64,000 nt of DNA from positions 1 through 64,000 of the forward strand of contig NZ_CM125436.1 in NCBI RefSeq assembly GCF_052072235.1. Direction: 5' to 3'. A program made the position numbers and the translations under genes. Below are positions 47,553 through 55,943 of this stretch, in pieces; positions within the stretch are counted from its first letter, which is position 1, and every line of letters starts with the position of its first letter. Source of the DNA: Brevibacillus_D fluminis_A. GTDB lineage: Bacteria > Bacillota > Bacilli > Brevibacillales > Brevibacillaceae. A model generated the notes under the pieces. The model did not search any database. It had not been told where the DNA came from and saw only the letters and a list, made by a program, of their open reading frames with translations.

Positions 47553-49280
47553 ATGGCGTATACAGCGCTTTACCGGGTGTGGAGACCGCAAACTTTCGGG
47601 GATCTCGTGGGGCAGTCGCACGTAACGACGACGCTTCGCAATGCGATCCGTGAAGAACGACTTTCACACGCCTATTTGTTTAATGGACCGCGTGGAACAG
47701 GGAAAACCAGTGCGGCCAAAATCATGGCGAAAGCAGTAAACTGTGAACAGCCGCAGGATGGGGAGCCATGCAATGAATGCCGGGCATGCCGCGCGATTAC
47801 AGATGGCGCGGTGACCGATGTCCTGGAAATTGACGCAGCCTCCAACCGCGGTGTGGAAGAAATTCGGGATATTCGCGACAAGGTAAAATTTGCGCCGAGC
47901 GATGTGACCTACAAGGTGTACATCATTGACGAGGTGCATATGCTGACCACGGAGGCCTTTAACGCTCTGCTCAAAACCTTGGAAGAGCCCCCGTCGCACG
48001 TGCTGTTCATCTTGGCAACGACCGAGCCGCATAAATTGCCGGCGACGATTATTTCGCGCTGTCAACGTTTTGACTTTCACCGGATCTCCTTGCGGGAGAC
48101 CGTTGGCCGTTTGCGGCATATCTGTGATTCACAGCAGGTTGAAGTAGAGGAGCAGGCCCTGCAGCTTGTGGCCAAAAAGGCCGAGGGCGGGATGCGCGAT
48201 GCGTTGAGTCTGCTGGACCAAGCCATCAGCTACAGCGGGACGAAAGTGACGCTTGGCGATATTATCCAAATTACGGGCACGGTCTCGCAAACGTACTTTT
48301 CCGTGCTGGCCAAGCTGATTGCCGAGCAGGATGTCTCCGGTGTCATGGAGCAATTTGATCAGGTGATGGTGCAGGGGAAAGACCCCGAGCAATTTTTGCA
48401 CGATTTCATGTTTTATTATCGCGATATGCTGTTGGCGAAAACAGCGCCGAAGCTTCAGGAAATTGTCGAGCGGGCGATGGTGGACGAACAGTTCATGCAG
48501 GTCGCGGAACAATATTCCGTACCGCTGCTGTACGAGGTCATCGAATCGTTGAGTCAAGCCTTGACCCAATTGAAGTGGTCGACCTATGCACGCGTGCTGG
48601 TCGAGCTGACGTTGGTGAAGCTGTGTCAGCCGACAGGGAAGCAAGCAGCAAGCTTGGTGCAGGCGTCCGCGCAGGCAGAAGCGGCATCGTCGGATGAGGT
48701 CCAGATTTTGACCAGGCGGGTGGCGATGCTTGAGGAGAAGATCACGCAACTGCTTTCCGGCCAAGTGGTGGGAGCAGGCGCAGCACCGGCTACAGCCGAA
48801 AAAGCGAAAACGCGTGAGCCGCGCAGAACGGCTTCCTCACTGGGCGGAGCGCGCGCGCCGATCGCCAAAGTGCGTGACGCGGTTCGTTCGATCGATGAAG
48901 GGTTGACCCAGCGGGTACGCGGCTCCTGGAGCCAGATTTTGAACGAGATCAAAAAGATCAAAATCCAATACCAGGCTTGGATCGTGAACGGCACGCCGGT
49001 GGCAGCCAGCCAGGATGCGCTCATTGTCGTCTTTACCAGCTCGATCCACTGCGAGAAAACGATGGAGGCCGAGCTGAGGAGCGTCGTCGAGCGAACGGTA
49101 CAGCTCGTATGCGGCAAGCCGCTGGCGCTTTTGTCCATCATGGAGGAAGAATGGCAGGAGTTGCAGGTGCAGGTGGGTGAGCCTGAGGCTGCCAAGGAAA
49201 AAAATCCGGATGAACCCGATCCTTTTGTCGCAGAGGCGCTTAAACTTGTAGGAGAGCATTTGTTAGAAATCAAAGACTAG
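47553..49280 (+). CDS. dnaX: DNA polymerase III subunit gamma/tau
   Basis: Clamp-loader ATPase and organiser of the replisome. It is 575 residues with Walker A NGPRGTGKTSAAK near residue 45, a zinc site with four cysteines (CEQPQDGEPCNECRAC), VYIIDEVHMLT and the sensor ISRCQRFDFHRI. The C-terminal part from about residue 390 is Ala-rich, then a domain that resembles the tau segment contacting the polymerase. ATG 47553 gives MAYTALYRVWRPQTF, the family start; a longer frame from 47511 has no support. ybaB follows 20 nt later. Confidence 0.97.
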   Translation: MAYTALYRVWRPQTFGDLVGQSHVTTTLRNAIREERLSHAYLFNGPRGTGKTSAAKIMAKAVNCEQPQDGEPCNECRACRAITDGAVTDVLEIDAASNRGVEEIRDIRDKVKFAPSDVTYKVYIIDEVHMLTTEAFNALLKTLEEPPSHVLFILATTEPHKLPATIISRCQRFDFHRISLRETVGRLRHICDSQQVEVEEQALQLVAKKAEGGMRDALSLLDQAISYSGTKVTLGDIIQITGTVSQTYFSVLAKLIAEQDVSGVMEQFDQVMVQGKDPEQFLHDFMFYYRDMLLAKTAPKLQEIVERAMVDEQFMQVAEQYSVPLLYEVIESLSQALTQLKWSTYARVLVELTLVKLCQPTGKQAASLVQASAQAEAASSDEVQILTRRVAMLEEKITQLLSGQVVGAGAAPATAEKAKTREPRRTASSLGGARAPIAKVRDAVRSIDEGLTQRVRGSWSQILNEIKKIKIQYQAWIVNGTPVAASQDALIVVFTSSIHCEKTMEAELRSVVERTVQLVCGKPLALLSIMEEEWQELQVQVGEPEAAKEKNPDEPDPFVAEALKLVGEHLLEIKD

Positions 49281-49300
49281 CTGAAAGCGGGGAATTTACC

Positions 49301-49612
49301 ATGAAAAACATGCAGCAAATGATGAAACAGGTTAAGAAAATGCAAGAAGATATGCAAAAAGCCCAGGAGGCGCTGAAAGAGCAGTTTGTAGAGGCATCTG
49401 CAGGCGGCGGAGCTATTACGGTGAAGGCCAACGGGCACAAACAAATCGTAGCGATCACAATCAAGCCGGAAGTCATCGATCCGGAAGATGCGGAAATGCT
49501 GCAAGACCTGGTTTTGACCGCGACAAACGAAGCGCTGCGTAAAGTGGATGAGCTGACTGCCAAAGAAATGGGACGTTTTACAGGCGGTATGAACATCCCA
49601 GGCTTGTTCTAG
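49301..49612 (+). CDS. ybaB: YbaB/EbfC nucleoid-associated protein
   Basis: A 103-residue DNA-binding dimer (YaaK in B. subtilis). The N-terminus is a Met/Gln/Lys-rich helix (MQQMMKQVKKMQEDMQKAQE), followed by the fold core ITVKANGHKQIVAITIKPEV and DLVLTATNEALRKVDEL. It lies between dnaX and recR, an order kept across most bacteria. Start ATG 49301 follows AAAGCGGGG. Confidence 0.95.
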   Translation: MKNMQQMMKQVKKMQEDMQKAQEALKEQFVEASAGGGAITVKANGHKQIVAITIKPEVIDPEDAEMLQDLVLTATNEALRKVDELTAKEMGRFTGGMNIPGLF

Positions 49613-49622
49613 GAGAACGATC

Positions 49623-50222
49623 ATGTTCTATCCGGAACCCGTCTCCAGGCTTATTGAAGGCTTTATGAAGCTGCCGGGGATCGGTCCCAAAACGGCGGCG
49701 AGACTGGCGTTCTTCGTGCTGAACATGAAGGAGGACGATGTGCTCGATTTGGCCAAAGCGCTCGTCAACGCCAAGCGCCAGCTTCATTATTGCTCGGTTT
49801 GCAATAACATTACCGATGTTGATCCTTGCCACATCTGCAGCGACAAGCGGCGGGATGCATCGATCATTTGCGTCGTCCAGGAGCCGCGGGATGTGGTGGC
49901 AATGGAAAAAACGCGCGAATTCCAGGGGCAATATCATGTTCTCCAGGGCGCGATCTCGCCGATGGACGGAATCGGGCCGGAAGACATCCGCATCCCCGAT
50001 CTGCTGAAGCGGATTGGAGCCGATGAAACGGTCAAGGAAATCATCCTGGCGACCAATCCCAATGTCGAGGGAGAAGCGACGGCGATGTACTTGTCCCGCT
50101 TGATCAAGCCATTCGGCATTCGTGTCACGCGAATTGCACACGGCTTGCCGGTGGGCGGGGATCTGGAATACGCCGATGAGGTCACATTGACCAAAGCTTT
50201 GGAAGGACGACGTGAAGTCTAA
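49623..50222 (+). CDS. recR: Recombination protein RecR
   Basis: A ring protein that works with RecO and RecF in loading RecA. Its 199 residues have a helix-hairpin-helix (KLPGIGPKTAARLAF), a zinc finger with four cysteines (CSVCNNITDVDPCHIC), a TOPRIM domain (SIICVVQEPRDVVAME and ATNPNVEGEATAMYL) and the C-terminal SRLIKPFGIRVTRIAHGLPV. ATG 49623 is 11 nt after the ybaB stop with AGGAG between. A terminator follows. Confidence 0.97.
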   Translation: MFYPEPVSRLIEGFMKLPGIGPKTAARLAFFVLNMKEDDVLDLAKALVNAKRQLHYCSVCNNITDVDPCHICSDKRRDASIICVVQEPRDVVAMEKTREFQGQYHVLQGAISPMDGIGPEDIRIPDLLKRIGADETVKEIILATNPNVEGEATAMYLSRLIKPFGIRVTRIAHGLPVGGDLEYADEVTLTKALEGRREV

Positions 50223-50231
50223 TACAAAAGG

Positions 50232-50268
50232 AAAAGGACAGGGGGAAATCCCTTGTCCTTTTTTTAAT
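50232..50268 (+). terminator. recR terminator
   Basis: AAAGGACAGGG pairs with CCCTTGTCCTTT, with one bulged base, followed by seven T. Confidence 0.9.
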
Positions 50269-50288
50269 CTCTGTGGTTCTCTGCAATA

Positions 50289-50342
50289 TTAACAATTTCT
50301 TAATACCGACTTAACTTCACCTTCATCCTAACAAACTACTAT
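50289..50342 (+). promoter_or_regulatory. PhoP boxes and promoter of the pst operon
   Basis: Four direct hexamers stand exactly 11 nt apart: TTAACA (50289), TTAATA (50300), TTAACT (50311) and TTCATC (50322). This is the TTAACA-like repeat with 5-nt gaps bound by PhoP in Bacillus. A minus-10 TACTAT follows at 50337-50342. There is no normal minus-35, which fits an activated promoter. The operon should be induced by phosphate starvation. Confidence 0.88.
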
Positions 50343-50394
50343 TACAAGTGTGAAAGGCAGAAGCAATCAAACACTCTTGTAAGGGGGCTTTATC

Positions 50395-51330
50395 TTGAAG
50401 AAGTTTTCAACCGCTTTGTTTGGATGTGTTCTCTCCGTTGGTTTACTGTTGGCTGGATGCGGCAATACACCTGCGCCAGCTAGCCAAGAGTCGGCACCGG
50501 CTCAATCGGCGACTCCGGCACCAACACCTGCACCAGAACCAGCTAAGGCGGGTGCTCCGGTAACAGCAGTCGGTTCTACAGCATTGCAGCCTTTGGTTGA
50601 ACAAGCTGCCAAAGACTTCATGGCGAAAAACGCAGGCGCGCAAATTCAAGTGCAAGGCGGCGGCAGCGGTACTGGCTTGAGCCAAGTAGCGAACGGCGCA
50701 GCGACGATCGGCAACTCCGACATTTTCGCTGAAGAGAAAAAAGGAATTCCTGCGAACGAACTCGTTGACCATAAAGTAGCGGTTGTTGGAATGGTTGCCG
50801 CAGTCAGTCCAAAAGTTGGCATCGATAACCTGACGAAACAGCAATTGATCGATATTTTCACAGGCAAAATCAAAAACTGGAAAGAAGTCGGCGGCGCAGA
50901 CATGAAAGTGACGCTGGTGAACCGCGCGAAAAGCTCCGGTACACGCGCAGTCTTCAAAAAATTCGCCCTCGATGGCAACGAAGAAGCAGAAGGCATCACG
51001 GAGGATGCATCCGGCACCGTTCGCAAAATCATCAACGAAACACCTGGCGCAATCGGTTACCTGGCTCTCTCCTACATTGACGATTCGGTAAAAGCGCTGA
51101 AGCTGGATGGTGTCGAAGCGAAAAAGGAAACTATCGTAGACAACAAGTACCCTGTTTGGGCGTATGAGCACATGTATACAAAAGGCGAAGCTACTGACAC
51201 GGCAAAATCGTTCCTCGATTTCATCCTGAGCGATGAAGTTCAACAAAAAACAGTAACAGACTTGGGCTTCATTCCAGTCACGGAAATGAAAGTAGAACGT
51301 GACGCGGAAGGGAAAGTTACACAAAAATAA
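50395..51330 (+). CDS. pstS: Phosphate-binding lipoprotein PstS
   Basis: High-affinity phosphate-binding protein of the Pst importer. The 311-residue product has a lipoprotein signal with lipobox LLAGCG (Cys near residue 22), then a Pro/Ala linker. The binding domain follows: VTAVGSTALQPLVEQAAKDF, VQGGGSGTGLSQVANG, IGNSDIFAEE, VNRAKSSGTRAVFKKF and GAIGYLALSYIDDSVKAL. The start is TTG 50395 after GTAAGGGGGC. Phosphate control is visible in the upstream PhoP boxes. A stem-loop after the gene may adjust expression relative to pstCAB. Confidence 0.96.
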   Translation: MKKFSTALFGCVLSVGLLLAGCGNTPAPASQESAPAQSATPAPTPAPEPAKAGAPVTAVGSTALQPLVEQAAKDFMAKNAGAQIQVQGGGSGTGLSQVANGAATIGNSDIFAEEKKGIPANELVDHKVAVVGMVAAVSPKVGIDNLTKQQLIDIFTGKIKNWKEVGGADMKVTLVNRAKSSGTRAVFKKFALDGNEEAEGITEDASGTVRKIINETPGAIGYLALSYIDDSVKALKLDGVEAKKETIVDNKYPVWAYEHMYTKGEATDTAKSFLDFILSDEVQQKTVTDLGFIPVTEMKVERDAEGKVTQK

Positions 51331-51363
51331 GCAATGCTTGGCGAAGGCGGAATAATGGGAATC

Positions 51364-51382
51364 GAGGGGTAGCATACCCCTC
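51364..51382 (+). promoter_or_regulatory. Stem-loop between pstS and pstC
   Basis: GAGGGGTA (51364-51371) and TACCCCTC (51375-51382) form an 8-bp stem with a 3-nt loop and no T run. Such hairpins after a binding-protein gene usually stabilise its mRNA, giving more PstS than permease. Confidence 0.7.
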
Positions 51383-51410
51383 ATTCTCCATGTTCAGGTA
51401 AGGGGGGAAT

Positions 51411-52403
51411 ATGATGAATTCTCAGCAGGGGACAATTGTAGAGAAGAGTGTCATCAGTAAAGCCGGGGGTATTTCCAGCAGTGTCAATCAGACTGAGTTG
51501 AAACGCAAATTGCTGACAGCAAACAAAAGCCAGCAGATGGCAAGCTTCTTTGGTCGGTTGTACACGATGGTTGCAGCAGGACTTTTAATCGTTGTCGTAC
51601 TTTCCATCACGTATTTTATTGCTTCAAAAGGTTTGTCCACGTTTTTTGTCGATAAGGTAAGCTTTTCGGAATTTTTGACTGGGACCAAATGGGACCCGGA
51701 GGATGACCCTGCTTCCTATGGAGCGCTTTCGTTTATTCTTGGTTCGTTTTTTGTGACTGCGTTGGCAGCGATCATTGCCGCGCCATTGGGAATCGGCGCA
51801 GCGATTTTTATGACAGAGATTTACCCGAAGTTTGGGAAAAAGGTGTTGAAGCCCGTAATCGAGCTGTTGGTCGGGATTCCATCTGTTGTATACGGCTATA
51901 TAGGACTTACCGTTTTGGTACCTTTCATTCGTGATAGATTCGAAGTGCTTGGCTTCAGCTTGCTGGCCGGGGGTATCGTCCTGGCGATCATGATTTTGCC
52001 GACGATCACGAGCGTCGCAACGGACGCGATCGAAGCGGTTCCGCAAGATATTCGCAATGCGTCGCTGGCGCTCGGTGCAACCCGTTGGCAAACGATTTGG
52101 AATGTTGTTCTCCATAGTTCACGACCTGGCTTGCTCACAGCGGTTGTGCTGGGGATGGCTCGCGCATTCGGTGAAGCGCTCGCCGTGCAGATGGTTATCG
52201 GGAACACGCTGAAGCTGCCCGGCTCTTTGCTCGACCCGATCAGCACGCTGACAAGCGGAATTACGCTGAACATGGGGAATACGATCCAGGGGACGCCTTA
52301 CAACAATGCCCTGTGGAGCATGGCGTTGCTGCTGCTCTTGATGTCCTTTGCGTTTATTGCAATCATTCGGATTCTGGGGAGAAAGAAGTTGGTGCATAAA
52401 TGA
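51411..52403 (+). CDS. pstC: Phosphate ABC transporter permease PstC
   Basis: One of the two membrane subunits of the phosphate importer, 330 residues. After a polar N-terminus of about 45 residues come about six helices (ASFFGRLYTMVAAGLLIVVV onward). The conserved EAA loop is DAIEAVPQDIRNASLALGAT, and GMARAFGEALAVQMVIGN follows. Start ATG 51411 follows AAGGGGGGAAT. The stop overlaps the pstA start by 4 nt. Confidence 0.95.
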   Translation: MMNSQQGTIVEKSVISKAGGISSSVNQTELKRKLLTANKSQQMASFFGRLYTMVAAGLLIVVVLSITYFIASKGLSTFFVDKVSFSEFLTGTKWDPEDDPASYGALSFILGSFFVTALAAIIAAPLGIGAAIFMTEIYPKFGKKVLKPVIELLVGIPSVVYGYIGLTVLVPFIRDRFEVLGFSLLAGGIVLAIMILPTITSVATDAIEAVPQDIRNASLALGATRWQTIWNVVLHSSRPGLLTAVVLGMARAFGEALAVQMVIGNTLKLPGSLLDPISTLTSGITLNMGNTIQGTPYNNALWSMALLLLLMSFAFIAIIRILGRKKLVHK

Positions 52404-53287
52404 GTGCGAAAGCAATGGACCGCGTAGCGACGGTTATTCTGATGACATTTGCGGTTTTGATCATCGGTCTTTTGATCGGTTTGATCGGCTTTATCCTGAC
52501 ACAAGGGTGGCATAAGCTTTCCCTCGATTTCATCACCTCTGCGCCTGATTTGGTCAATGCGGGCGGCGGGATCGGTCCGCAGCTCTTCAATTCGCTTTAC
52601 CTGCTGGTGCTGACCATGATCATTTCGCTTCCGCTCGGCCTGGGTGCGGGAATTTATATGGCGGAATATGCGCCAGACAACAAATTCACGCAATTCATCC
52701 GCATTAGCATCGAGGTTTTGTCCTCGCTGCCATCGATTGTGGTCGGTCTGTTTGGTCTCCTCGTTTTCGTAACGATGACAGGCTGGGGATATACGCTGCT
52801 TTCCGGTGCGCTTGTCCTGACCGTCTTCAACCTGCCGCTGATGGTGCGGATCATTGAGGATGCCATTCGCAATGTGCCGCAAAATCAGAAGGAAGCAAGT
52901 CTGGCTCTTGGTATCACCAAGTGGAAAACGATTATTTCGGTTGTGCTGCCTGCAGCATTGCCAGGGATTATTACGGGAACGATTCTGGCTTCGGGCCGGA
53001 TTTTTGGTGAAGCGGCAGCCTTGCTGTTTACAGCCGGCATGTCTTCGCCGGACCTGAATTTCCACGATCCGAGCTTCAGCAGCCCGACATCACCGCTCAA
53101 CCCGCTCCGTCCAGCCGAGACATTGGCGGTGCATATTTGGAAAGTAAACAGCGAAGGCTTGACGCCGGATGCGCGAGATGTCGCTGATGGCGCTGCTGCG
53201 ATTCTGGTCATTGCTGTGCTGGTGTTCAATTTGTCCGCGCGATGGTTCGGCAAATGGATTTATCGGAAAATGACGTCCGGTGCGTAA
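52400..53287 (+). CDS. pstA: Phosphate ABC transporter permease PstA
   Basis: Partner permease of PstC, 295 residues with about six helices. It has the family parts GGGIGPQLFNSLYLLVLTMI, YAPDNKFTQFIRISIEVLSS, the EAA loop NVPQNQKEASLALGITKWKT and GRIFGEAAALLFTAGM. The start ATG at 52400 overlaps the pstC stop. pstB follows after 28 nt. Confidence 0.95.
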   Translation: MSAKAMDRVATVILMTFAVLIIGLLIGLIGFILTQGWHKLSLDFITSAPDLVNAGGGIGPQLFNSLYLLVLTMIISLPLGLGAGIYMAEYAPDNKFTQFIRISIEVLSSLPSIVVGLFGLLVFVTMTGWGYTLLSGALVLTVFNLPLMVRIIEDAIRNVPQNQKEASLALGITKWKTIISVVLPAALPGIITGTILASGRIFGEAAALLFTAGMSSPDLNFHDPSFSSPTSPLNPLRPAETLAVHIWKVNSEGLTPDARDVADGAAAILVIAVLVFNLSARWFGKWIYRKMTSGA

Positions 53288-53315
53288 CATCGAGAGGGAT
53301 GGTGATGAAAGTTAA

Positions 53316-54089
53316 ATGAACACACTTGTCGAAAAAGATGTTGTCATTCAAGCAAGAGACCTGTCTGTCTCCTACGGTGAAAAAAAGGCGGTCAAAAATA
53401 TCAATCTCGATATCCAGCGCAATTCGGTAATGGCGTTTATCGGCCCATCCGGCTGCGGCAAGTCGACGTTTTTGCGCAGCATCAACCGGATGAACGATCT
53501 GATTCCTTCCTGCAAGGTGACCGGTTCGATCGAAATCGACGGGATTGCCATCAACGATCCGAAGGTGAATATCGAGGCGCTGCGCGAGATCGTGGGCATG
53601 GTGTTCCAACGGCCCAACCCGTTCTTCAAATCGATTTATGAAAATATCGCGTTCGCGCCCCGATTCCACGGCATCAAAGGGAAGGCACAGCTCGATGAGA
53701 TTGTGGAACAGAGCCTTCGCAAGGCAGCGCTCTGGGATGAAGTGAAGGATCGCCTGCATGCATCCGCCTTGTCGCTTTCAGGCGGTCAGCAGCAGCGGCT
53801 GTGCATTGCGCGCACGATCGCGGTTCGCCCCTCCATCCTGCTTTTGGACGAACCAGCGTCCGCGCTTGACCCGATCTCCACGATGAAGATCGAGGAGCTG
53901 ATTACCGAACTGAAGGAAGAGTACACGATCGTCATCGTCACGCACAACATGCATCAGGCTGCACGAATATCCGATCAGACGGCGTTCTTCCTGATGGGGG
54001 AGCTGGTGGAAGTAAACGACACGTCAACACTGTTTACCAACCCTGCGGATAAAAAAACAGAAGAGTATATTACAGGACGTTTTGGTTGA
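53316..54089 (+). CDS. pstB: Phosphate ABC transporter ATPase PstB
   Basis: Energises phosphate uptake with PstSCA. The 257-residue product has Walker A GPSGCGKSTFLRSINRMND, the Q-loop FQRPNPFFKSIYENIAF, signature LSGGQQQRLCIART, Walker B LLLDEPASALDP and IVTHNMHQAARI. The sequence is typical PstB throughout. Start ATG 53316 lies after GGGATGGTGATG. A terminator follows. No phoU gene is present after it. Confidence 0.96.
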   Translation: MNTLVEKDVVIQARDLSVSYGEKKAVKNINLDIQRNSVMAFIGPSGCGKSTFLRSINRMNDLIPSCKVTGSIEIDGIAINDPKVNIEALREIVGMVFQRPNPFFKSIYENIAFAPRFHGIKGKAQLDEIVEQSLRKAALWDEVKDRLHASALSLSGGQQQRLCIARTIAVRPSILLLDEPASALDPISTMKIEELITELKEEYTIVIVTHNMHQAARISDQTAFFLMGELVEVNDTSTLFTNPADKKTEEYITGRFG

Positions 54090-54093
54090 TGGA

Positions 54094-54131
54094 AACACCG
54101 GCACACAAGAAGATGCCGGTGTTTTTTTTTG
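54094..54131 (+). terminator. pst operon terminator
   Basis: AACACCGGC (54094-54102) pairs perfectly with GCCGGTGTT (54115-54123), followed by a T run. From 54132 to 54309 the DNA is AT-rich, with two small A/T hairpins (54226-54241 and 54254-54270) and a TATAAT at 54204. Confidence 0.93.
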
Positions 54132-54309
54132 GTTTGAGCGAATTAGTATAATTTTTCAGCAAAATTTCCAAGATAATATTCACCGGACTGACTCGGAGAG
54201 TTATATAATCGAGATTTAGATGACTCTTTTTTGCGAAAAAGACGACCCGCGGGAAAAAGTGCGACTTTTTTGCGTGGACAAACATATAGTGAAGTAGGAG
54301 CGTGAAGAG

Positions 54310-55284
54310 ATGCAAGTACGACTGGGGCTGCAACCTGAGCTGCATCCGCGAAAGGAACGGGCGGTGACATGGGCGGTATGGATGCTCGGTGCCTATCTGC
54401 TTCAATTCGTTGTGGAGTGGGCCTTTATTCGTTTTACAAAGGACGAGCATGGCCAATGGATGGCCTATACGGTGGAAACCCCAGAGGGATGGCTGAATGC
54501 CGCATTGATCATTTCCTTGCTGTTCGGACTTGTCTGTGCCGTCGGATTCGTCTGGCGATTCTTTCGCAGGGAGCGCCTCCACAGCGCCCTGTGGCAGGGC
54601 CAAGGTTTGACGGGGACCGATTTTCTCTATACGCTCGCGTGGCTGCAGGTGTTGTTGGTTGCTCAATATGTGGTGTACGGCTTTTTCGTCGCGTTTCCGA
54701 TTTTTCCGGAAGGATCGGTAGGAGGTTTGCTCGAATCGGCATCGTTTCAACTCAGCATCCTGCTGATCGCTGTTTTTCAGTATTGGGGAAGATGGGCCGA
54801 TCTGGGTTTTCGCAAACCGAAAAATATCGGACGCCTGGTTGTGATGCTGATCTTGCTGATGGGATTCATTCTGTTTGTGCTGGACATGTTGATCACAACG
54901 CCGCTTTCCCAGTTTTTTGACCTTTCGCTCGTATCGGAGCGGCAGGATCAGATTGAATCGGAAATCATGCAGGCCAAGTCATACGACTGGGTGCATGGCG
55001 TGATGTCCATTCTCATGACAGGCGTGTTGGTGCCGATCGCCGAAGAGATTTTGTTCCGCGGCGTAATCCAGACGAGCCTTGTCAAACGATGGGGTGCTTT
55101 CTGGGGGATTGCGATCAGCAGCGTCTGGTTTGCCTCAGTGCATATCGATATCGCCCTGTTTGTGCCGCTGTTTACGATCAGCTTGGCAATCGGTTATTTG
55201 CGCCACCGGTTCAACAGCATTTGGGGCGCCATTATTCTGCATAGCTTGAACAATTTGGTCAGCGTCATCTTTTATTTCAACTAA
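54310..55284 (+). CDS. CPBP-family intramembrane metalloprotease
   Basis: A 324-residue membrane protein with about eight helices. The C-terminal part carries the CPBP (Abi/Rce1) metal motifs: PIAEEILFRGVIQ (EExxxR), SVWFASVH (FxxxH) and LHSLNNLVSV (HxxxN). Relatives process prenylated peptides or bacteriocins or give self-immunity, and others have unknown substrates. ATG 54310 follows GTAGGAGCG. yaaL starts 25 nt after the stop, so they may be co-transcribed. Confidence 0.88.
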   Translation: MQVRLGLQPELHPRKERAVTWAVWMLGAYLLQFVVEWAFIRFTKDEHGQWMAYTVETPEGWLNAALIISLLFGLVCAVGFVWRFFRRERLHSALWQGQGLTGTDFLYTLAWLQVLLVAQYVVYGFFVAFPIFPEGSVGGLLESASFQLSILLIAVFQYWGRWADLGFRKPKNIGRLVVMLILLMGFILFVLDMLITTPLSQFFDLSLVSERQDQIESEIMQAKSYDWVHGVMSILMTGVLVPIAEEILFRGVIQTSLVKRWGAFWGIAISSVWFASVHIDIALFVPLFTISLAIGYLRHRFNSIWGAIILHSLNNLVSVIFYFN

Positions 55285-55309
55285 AAGGCGATAAGAGGGG
55301 CGGGGTACC

Positions 55310-55540
55310 GTGAAATGGTGGAAGCGGAAGGATGCGGAGGCGCACAGGGAGGAACGCCCTCCCTTATGGTCTCTGCCGGAAGCGGTCGAGCAGGCAAAGC
55401 GCGATTGGCAAAATGCGCATCATTTCATCAACGGTTCTGAGCGGGATGTCCAAATCGACAACGGCATTTACTACTTGAAGCTCACGGAGAAACGATACAT
55501 GTTCCTTTTGCAGCAGGCGCGCCGTGAGCGGGGGTTGTAA
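55310..55540 (+). CDS. yaaL: YaaL family protein (DUF2508)
   Basis: A 76-residue soluble protein, beginning MKWWKRKDAEAHREER with the core LPEAVEQAKRDWQNAHHFIN and YYLKLTEKRYMFLLQQARRE. The DUF2508 family lies between recR and bofA in Bacillus, and this place is kept here apart from the inserted pst operon and protease. Function is unknown. Start GTG 55310 follows GAGGGGCGGGG. Confidence 0.88.
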   Translation: MKWWKRKDAEAHREERPPLWSLPEAVEQAKRDWQNAHHFINGSERDVQIDNGIYYLKLTEKRYMFLLQQARRERGL

Positions 55541-55547
55541 TCGTATA

Positions 55548-55650
55548 AGAATTTATAAGTGCTTGCGCTTATAAATTCTGGAGCGGAAGAAAAACTTCCA
55601 CAGATCGAAGGATCTGCTTCTTGAAAAGACTTCTGAAAGAAGTTTTTCTT
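55548..55650. repeat. Nested inverted-repeat element before bofA
   Basis: Three perfect stems fill 103 nt. AGAATTTATAAG (55548-55559) pairs with CTTATAAATTCT (55568-55579) over an 8-nt loop. AAGAAAAACTTC (55587-55598) pairs with GAAGTTTTTCTT (55639-55650). Inside the latter, CAGATC (55601-55606) pairs with GATCTG (55611-55616). Only the last stem ends in a T-rich arm and might terminate transcription. The whole could be a mobile repeat unit (MITE-like), an RNA element, or both. No second copy is in the window. Confidence 0.7.
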
Positions 55651-55676
55651 AGCAATCCAGTACAGGAGGGGCCAGT

Positions 55677-55943
55677 ATGGGATTGGAATGGGGCATAGGG
55701 ATTGTGATCGTTGGTTTTCTGTTGGTCGTCGCGGCGAGCAAATCGGTGACCAAACCGCTGCGCTGGGCCGGCGTGCTGGCTCTGCAATTCGTCATCGGCG
55801 CCGTGCTGCTGTTTTTCGCCAATATCATCGGAGAGATGGCGGGGTATCATATCCCGATTAATCCGGTGACCGCATTTTTGACCGGTTTTTTGCGCATTCC
55901 CGGTGTTTTGGCAATGGTGGTTATCAAGCTGTATTTCGTTTAG
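55677..55943 (+). CDS. bofA: Sigma-K processing inhibitor BofA
   Basis: A mother-cell membrane protein that holds the SpoIVFB protease inactive until the forespore signal, delaying sigma-K activation. The 88-residue product has two helices (residues 5-22 and 33-52) and the conserved C-terminal NPVTAFLTGFLRIPGVLAMV. ATG 55677 follows ACAGGAGGGG. It converges with the next gene and overlaps it by 4 nt. Its presence shows a spore former. Confidence 0.92.
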   Translation: MGLEWGIGIVIVGFLLVVAASKSVTKPLRWAGVLALQFVIGAVLLFFANIIGEMAGYHIPINPVTAFLTGFLRIPGVLAMVVIKLYFV

